A program made the translations under genes and the position numbers. Positions 59,847-64,000 of a DNA stretch of 64,000 bases are shown here, one piece after another. The notes below the pieces were generated by a model. The model was not told where the DNA came from. It did no database searches and was given only the letters and a program-made list of their open reading frames with translations. The first letter of the stretch is position 1. Each line of letters starts with the position of its first letter. The stretch spans positions 1-64,000 of the forward strand of contig UCGV01000002.1 of assembly GCA_900471925.1 (NCBI GenBank). Direction: 5' to 3'. The DNA is from Hyphomicrobiales bacterium. Its GTDB lineage: Bacteria; Pseudomonadota; Alphaproteobacteria; Rhizobiales; Rhizobiaceae.

Positions 59847-61040
59847 ATGACCGCTACGAATCCTGTTGCCAATCTTCAGACCCTGATCCGCTGCCCGTCC
59901 GTAACGCCGGCAGAGGGCGGAGCGCTTTCCGCGCTGGAGGCCATGCTTTCGCCCCTCGGATTCAAGGTGGACCGGATGGTGGCGACGGAAGCCGGCACGC
60001 CTGATGTCGAAAACCTCTATGCCCGCCTCGGCACCGAAGGGCCGCACCTGATGTTTGCCGGGCATACGGATGTGGTGCCCGTTGGCGACGAGGCTGCCTG
60101 GACGCATCCCCCCTTTGCCGCCGAGATCGCCGATGGCGAGCTTTTCGGCCGTGGTGCCGTCGACATGAAGGGCGGTATCGCCTGCTTTGCCGCAGCCGTT
60201 GCCCGGCATGTCGAAAAGCATGGCGCGCCGAAGGGCTCCATCTCCTTCCTGATCACCGGCGATGAAGAGGGACCGTCGATCAACGGCACGAGCAAGCTGC
60301 TGCAATGGGCAGCCGAGCGCGGCGAGACGTGGGATGCCTGCGTTGTCGGCGAGCCAACCAACCCCAATAAGCTCGGCGACATGATCAAGATCGGCCGGCG
60401 CGGTTCGCTGTCGGGCAAGATCGTCGTGCACGGCGTACAGGGCCATGCGGCCTATCCGCATCTTGCCGACAATCCGGTGCGCGGCATGCTGCAACTGACC
60501 CAGGCGCTGATGGACCCGCCCTTCGACATGGGCACCGACAATTTCCAGCCATCCAACCTCGAAGTGACGACCATCGATGTCGGCAATCCGGCGACGAATG
60601 TCATTCCGGCCAAGGCTCTGGCGAGCTTCAACATCCGCTTCAACGATACCTGGACGGCCGATACGCTGCGGGCCGAGATTGTCAGGCGTCTCGATTCGGC
60701 GGCTGCGGACGGCGCATTGCGGCCGGGCCGCGAGCCGGTGAAATACGAGATCGTCTGGGCCGATCGGCCGAGCCATGTCTTCCTGACGCGCAACAATGCG
60801 CTGATCGCCTCGCTGTCTTCGGCTGTCGAGAGCGTCACGGGTGCATCGCCGGCACTGTCGACCACGGGCGGCACATCGGATGCACGCTTCATCAAGGATT
60901 ATTGCCCGGTCGTGGAATTCGGCCTCGTCGGCCAGACGATGCATATGGTCGACGAACGCGTCGCCGTTGGCGATCTGGAGACGTTGACGGCGATCTATGA
61001 GACCTTTGTCCAACGTTGGTTTGAGACCGCTGGGGTTTGA
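59847..61040 (+). CDS. dapE: Succinyl-diaminopimelate desuccinylase
   Basis: Hydrolyses N-succinyl-L,L-diaminopimelate. 397 residues, M20 metallopeptidase fold. Zinc/catalytic motifs: [33 protein letters not shown] (catalytic glutamate), and [15 protein letters not shown] with the late histidine ligand. I start at the ATG opening [14 protein letters not shown]; the in-frame extension upstream is not conserved in character. It overlaps closely with the small membrane protein gene that follows. Confidence 0.95.
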   Translation: MTATNPVANLQTLIRCPSVTPAEGGALSALEAMLSPLGFKVDRMVATEAGTPDVENLYARLGTEGPHLMFAGHTDVVPVGDEAAWTHPPFAAEIADGELFGRGAVDMKGGIACFAAAVARHVEKHGAPKGSISFLITGDEEGPSINGTSKLLQWAAERGETWDACVVGEPTNPNKLGDMIKIGRRGSLSGKIVVHGVQGHAAYPHLADNPVRGMLQLTQALMDPPFDMGTDNFQPSNLEVTTIDVGNPATNVIPAKALASFNIRFNDTWTADTLRAEIVRRLDSAAADGALRPGREPVKYEIVWADRPSHVFLTRNNALIASLSSAVESVTGASPALSTTGGTSDARFIKDYCPVVEFGLVGQTMHMVDERVAVGDLETLTAIYETFVQRWFETAGV

Positions 61041-61042
61041 GA

Positions 61043-61639
61043 ATGCCGGGCTTTAGAGAGGTTCAGTATTATCTCGCCGGCATCTGGCTGCTGATCAAGC
61101 TCGATCCGCGCGGTTTCCGCTTCCTCGACATATCGGATCGCGGCGTCAACCGCTCCTTCTGGGCAATCATCTGGTGCCTGCCGCCGACAGGGATTTCCTG
61201 GCTCTGGTGGCGCAGCGCCTTTCTCCGCTCCATGCCACCGGAAACCGATGTCGGCTTTCCGTTCTATTTCAGGCTCGGGCTCGTCGAACTTGCCAACTGG
61301 TTCGTACCGCTGGTCTTTGTCGGCTTGCTGCTGCTTGCGGTGCGCATGGGTGAGCGCTTTGCGCCCATTGTCGTCAGCGTCAACTGGCTCGGCGTCCCGC
61401 TCTCCTATATCAACGGGCTGCTTCTGGCGCTCGTATTCCTGCTTCCCGGCTCGACCGGTATCGTGTCGCTGCTGCTGCTCGTCTTCATGCTGGCCCAGGT
61501 CTTCGTTCTGGCGCGTATCCTCAGGATGATCTGCCATGGCCATGCGCTCATGGTCGGTGCGCTGACGCTGGTGCTGCTGGTGCCATCCATGCTGCTGTCG
61601 GAATATCTGCAGAACTTCCTCGGCATCTATCCGGCTTGA
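61043..61639 (+). CDS. Hypothetical integral membrane protein (198 aa)
   Basis: 198 residues with about five hydrophobic segments (roughly 40-60, 78-102, 115-140, 145-165, 170-190). The N-terminal FREVQYYLAGIWLLIKLDPRGF reads as an amphipathic membrane-associated segment. Start set by GGGG 7 nt before an ATG; a TTG overlapping the dapE stop is two codons earlier. The 2-bp gap to dapE suggests cotranscription. I recognise no family; Yip1-like or other small membrane families are conceivable. Confidence 0.7.
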   Translation: MPGFREVQYYLAGIWLLIKLDPRGFRFLDISDRGVNRSFWAIIWCLPPTGISWLWWRSAFLRSMPPETDVGFPFYFRLGLVELANWFVPLVFVGLLLLAVRMGERFAPIVVSVNWLGVPLSYINGLLLALVFLLPGSTGIVSLLLLVFMLAQVFVLARILRMICHGHALMVGALTLVLLVPSMLLSEYLQNFLGIYPA

Positions 61640-61640
61640 A

Positions 61641-62438
61641 TTAAGAAAAATCGTCCTCGTCATCGATAGACTTGCGGCGATCGATGATCACCTCGGGATA
61701 ATCGACCTGCATGAAATAGAGACCGTCCGGCGGCGCTACGGGGCCGCAGGCCTTGCGGTCCCGCGCATCAAGCGCTGCCCGCACGTCATCCGGCGTCCAC
61801 TTGCCCTCGCCCGCCAGCTTCAGCGTTCCGGCAAAAGAGCGGATCTGATTGTGCAGGAAGCTCTGGGCCGTGGCGCGGATTTCGATCAACTCGCCGTTGC
61901 GGGTCACATCCAGCCGGTCGAGCGTGCGGACCGGACTGTTGGCCTGGCAATGGGCCGAACGGAAGGTGGAGAAATCATGCCTGCCGACGAGCGTCTGGGC
62001 GGCGGCATGCATGACGTCATGGTCCAATACCTTCGGCACCCACCACGCCTTGCCCGCTTCCAGCGCCAGCGGCGCGCGCCGGCTGATGATGCGGTAGAGA
62101 TAGTGCCGGCGCAGAGCCGAAAAGCGTGCATCGAAAAATTCGCTGGTGGCCTCGACATCGAGGATCGACACTTTTTCACCAGCAAGCCGCAGATGGGCGT
62201 TCAGCGCATTCTGCAGCTTGTACGGCGACCATTCCTTCGCAAGATCGGCGTGGACGACCTGACCCATGCCATGCACACCGGAATCGGTGCGTCCTGCGCC
62301 GCGGACGGACACGGTATCGCCTGATGCAGACAGGATCGCCTTCTCGATCGCGCCCTGTACCGAAGGCCCATTATCCTGCCGCTGCCAGCCGACATAGGGG
62401 CCGCCATCATATTCGACGATCATGCGGTATCGCGGCAT
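61641..62438 (-). CDS. truA: tRNA pseudouridine(38-40) synthase
   Basis: Modifies uridines 38-40 of tRNA. 265 residues. The catalytic aspartate is in [12 protein letters not shown], and family text includes [14 protein letters not shown] at the start and [13 protein letters not shown] later. Its ATG overlaps the fmt stop by one nucleotide (TGATG), so the order def-fmt-truA is probably one operon. Convergent with the small membrane protein gene; the stops are 1 bp apart. Confidence 0.95.
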   Translation of the reverse strand: MPRYRMIVEYDGGPYVGWQRQDNGPSVQGAIEKAILSASGDTVSVRGAGRTDSGVHGMGQVVHADLAKEWSPYKLQNALNAHLRLAGEKVSILDVEATSEFFDARFSALRRHYLYRIISRRAPLALEAGKAWWVPKVLDHDVMHAAAQTLVGRHDFSTFRSAHCQANSPVRTLDRLDVTRNGELIEIRATAQSFLHNQIRSFAGTLKLAGEGKWTPDDVRAALDARDRKACGPVAPPDGLYFMQVDYPEVIIDRRKSIDDEDDFS

Positions 62439-63373
62439 CAGGCGAGCCTCGTGCCCGCGGCAAGCGGCGTGCCGCGCAGGAACTCGGCGGATGCGAGCGG
62501 CTTGCCACCGGCCTTCTGAAGTTTCGTGAGACGAACGGCGCCGGTGCCGCAGGCAACGACGAGATCGTCGGTCAGGAGCGTGCCGGCCGCACCCTCACCC
62601 GTGGCGAGTTCGGAGCCGAGCACCTTGACGCGTTCCGCCTTGCCGTTGCTTTCAAGCTCGAGCCAGGCGCCTGGAAAGGGAGCGAGGCCGCGGATATGAT
62701 TGTGAACGTCCTTGGCGTCGCGGCTGAAATCGATGCGCGTTTCCGCCTTGTCGATCTTGGCCGCATAGAGCACGCCTTCCGCCGGCTGCGGCGTCAACGG
62801 CAGGTCGTCCATCTCCAGCTTGACCATGGCTTCAGCCATCGCCTTGGCGCCGGTCAGCATCAGCCGGTCGTGCAATTCGCCAGCCGTCATGTTGGCGCCA
62901 ATCTCGACTTCGCGGGTCAGCGCCACATCGCCGGTATCAAGGCCCTTGTCCATCTTCATGACCATCATGCCGGTCTTGGCATCGCCGGCCATGATCGCCC
63001 GCTGGATGGGGGCCGCGCCGCGCCAGCGCGGCAGCAGCGAGGCATGGCCGTTGTAGCAGCCGTAACGCGTGCCGGTCAGGATCGCCTCCGGCAGCAGCAG
63101 GCCATAGGCAACCACCACGCCGACATCGGCACCGAGCGCACGGAAACGCTCGCGCTCTTCAGGATCCTTGAAGTTGACCGGCGTGAAGACCGGCAGGCCA
63201 AGCAATTCGGCCGCCTGATGCACCGGCGATTTCTGCAGATCGAGACCACGCCGGCCGCCCGGCCTTGGCGGCTGGGTATAGACGGCGACGATCTGATGGC
63301 CGGCCTCGACGAGCGTACGCAACGTCGGGACGGAGAAATCAGGGGTTCCCATGAAAACGATACGAAGCGACAT
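62438..63373 (-). CDS. fmt: Methionyl-tRNA formyltransferase
   Basis: Formylates initiator Met-tRNA. 311 residues. N-terminal formyltransferase domain: [30 protein letters not shown] and the catalytic block [16 protein letters not shown], with GLDTGDV. The usual N-x-HASLLP here reads NGHASLLP. The C-terminal tRNA-binding OB-like domain follows ([17 protein letters not shown]). It lies between def and truA, the standard arrangement. Confidence 0.95.
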   Translation of the reverse strand: MSLRIVFMGTPDFSVPTLRTLVEAGHQIVAVYTQPPRPGGRRGLDLQKSPVHQAAELLGLPVFTPVNFKDPEERERFRALGADVGVVVAYGLLLPEAILTGTRYGCYNGHASLLPRWRGAAPIQRAIMAGDAKTGMMVMKMDKGLDTGDVALTREVEIGANMTAGELHDRLMLTGAKAMAEAMVKLEMDDLPLTPQPAEGVLYAAKIDKAETRIDFSRDAKDVHNHIRGLAPFPGAWLELESNGKAERVKVLGSELATGEGAAGTLLTDDLVVACGTGAVRLTKLQKAGGKPLASAEFLRGTPLAAGTRLA

Positions 63374-63417
63374 TCTATCTCACCAATTGAGGATCAGCCG
63401 TCTTCAAACGGATTTAT

Positions 63418-63435
63418 GGGCTTGAGATCAAGCCC
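63418..63435 (-). other. Hairpin between def and fmt
   Basis: GGGCTTGAGATCAAGCCC is an 18-bp palindrome that can fold with a 6-bp stem and loop GAGATC on the fmt leader. No T-run follows, so it is not a clear terminator. Confidence 0.35.
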
Positions 63436-63468
63436 CTCGACATCTTGCGCAGCGCTGCCGCAACCCGC

Positions 63469-63984
63469 TCAGATCGCCTTGGACTTGGCAGCCTTGGTGA
63501 ATTTCTTGATCACCATCTCGCGCTTCAGGCGCGAGATATGGTCGATGAAGAGTACACCGTTCAGGTGGTCGATCTCGTGCTGGAGACAGGTCGCCAGCAG
63601 ACCGTCGGCCTCGACGCTCTGTTCCTTGCCTTCGCGGTCCAGATACTTGACGGTCACCTGCGCCGGACGTTCGACTTCAGCGTAATAATCCGGAATGGAC
63701 AGGCAGCCTTCCTCGTAGACCGAGCGCTCCTCCGAGGAACTGACGATCTCGGGATTGATGAACACGAGCGGCTGCTTGTCTTCGCCTTCCTTCGAAAGAT
63801 CGATGACGAGCATGCGGCGCGCAACGCCGATCTGGATCGCCGCCAGGCCGATGCCCGGTGCGTCATACATGGTTTCCAGCATGTCGTCGGTCAGGCGCCG
63901 TAGATCGGCATCGACCCGCTCGATCGGCTGGGAAACCTGGCGGAGGACGGGATCGGGAAGAATGATGAGTGGCTTGATGGTCAT
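63469..63984 (-). CDS. def: Peptide deformylase
   Basis: Removes the N-formyl group from nascent proteins. 171 residues. The three metal-site motifs are present: [18 protein letters not shown] with the cysteine ligand, and HEIDHLNG with two histidine ligands and the catalytic glutamate. GGGAACGCC precedes the ATG. It is the first gene of def-fmt-truA; its promoter lies beyond the window end. Confidence 0.96.
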   Translation of the reverse strand: MTIKPLIILPDPVLRQVSQPIERVDADLRRLTDDMLETMYDAPGIGLAAIQIGVARRMLVIDLSKEGEDKQPLVFINPEIVSSSEERSVYEEGCLSIPDYYAEVERPAQVTVKYLDREGKEQSVEADGLLATCLQHEIDHLNGVLFIDHISRLKREMVIKKFTKAAKSKAI

Positions 63985-64000
63985 GGCGTTCCCATAACGC

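Noticed and set aside
62126..63685. Plus-strand frame of 519 aa across truA and fmt
   Set aside because: It spans two well-supported minus-strand genes and has no protein-family character.
1..64000. CRISPR arrays, insertion sequences, prophage or integrative element
   Set aside because: No regular spaced repeats, transposase, integrase or phage structural genes were seen; composition is even across the window.

Overview
The window looks like a single contiguous stretch of the chromosome of a Rhizobium-type alphaproteobacterium (R. leguminosarum / R. etli group, or a close relative). The signs are: a fructose ABC transporter cluster in the Sinorhizobium frcBCAK arrangement with its ROK regulator, a small RNA of the rhizobial alpha-r14 (NfeR1) type, a general-stress (EcfG-type) promoter, a PmtA-like phospholipid methyltransferase, a fasciclin gene beside an ECF sigma/anti-sigma pair, and high-GC codon use throughout. 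I saw no insertion sequence, prophage, integrase, CRISPR array or rRNA operon; the content is core and lineage-specific chromosomal genes.

Layout. 0-3 kb: truncated zinc alcohol dehydrogenase, cutC and a LysR-like regulator with two helix-turn-helix segments. 3.3-7.2 kb: a four-gene osmoprotectant ABC importer in the order of E. coli osmF-yehY-yehX-yehW. 7.2-11.3 kb: glyoxalase, beta-mannosidase, a ParD/ParE-type toxin-antitoxin pair and a PRC-barrel stress gene. 11.5-16.9 kb: acyl-CoA ligase, pgi, an alpha/beta hydrolase, and a desaturase divergent from an ArsR regulator. 17.4-23.7 kb: fructokinase, pyrE, TetR with a DUF1772 membrane protein, a glyoxalase-like protein, a diguanylate cyclase and pyrC. 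23.7-29.4 kb: frcBCAK, divergent frcR and a RbsD/FucU mutarotase. With fructokinase and pgi nearby, this gives uptake, phosphorylation and isomerisation of fructose within 16 kb.

29.4-32 kb: a proline-racemase-family epimerase and a D-amino-acid dehydrogenase (probably hydroxyproline or proline catabolism), followed by the small RNA. 32-40 kb: two divergent SDR/LysR modules, an aldo/keto reductase, TetR with a phospholipid methyltransferase, and two tandem SDR paralogues. 40-42 kb: four small envelope proteins and tRNA-Arg(ACG). 42-46 kb: an orphan histidine kinase and a methyl-accepting chemotaxis protein.

46.4-52.6 kb: the conserved block rpmH-rnpA-yidC-engB, then fasciclin/anti-sigma/ECF sigma and argB. 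52.6-57.7 kb: a PEP mutase/isocitrate lyase-family protein, ada, a BchE-like radical SAM protein, a HAD nucleotidase and an EF-hand protein. 57.8-64 kb: a LOG-family protein, dapD, dapE, a small membrane protein, then truA-fmt-def on the opposite strand.

The least ordinary signals are the three-hairpin small RNA with anti-Shine-Dalgarno loops (31.83-31.96 kb), the double-HTH LysR protein, a 46-47 bp palindrome present twice, a CTTGG/CCAAG element with mutually exclusive pairings upstream of rpmH, and several clean operator-like palindromes between divergent regulator/target pairs. Everything here is read by eye from the sequence; no search or folding program was run.
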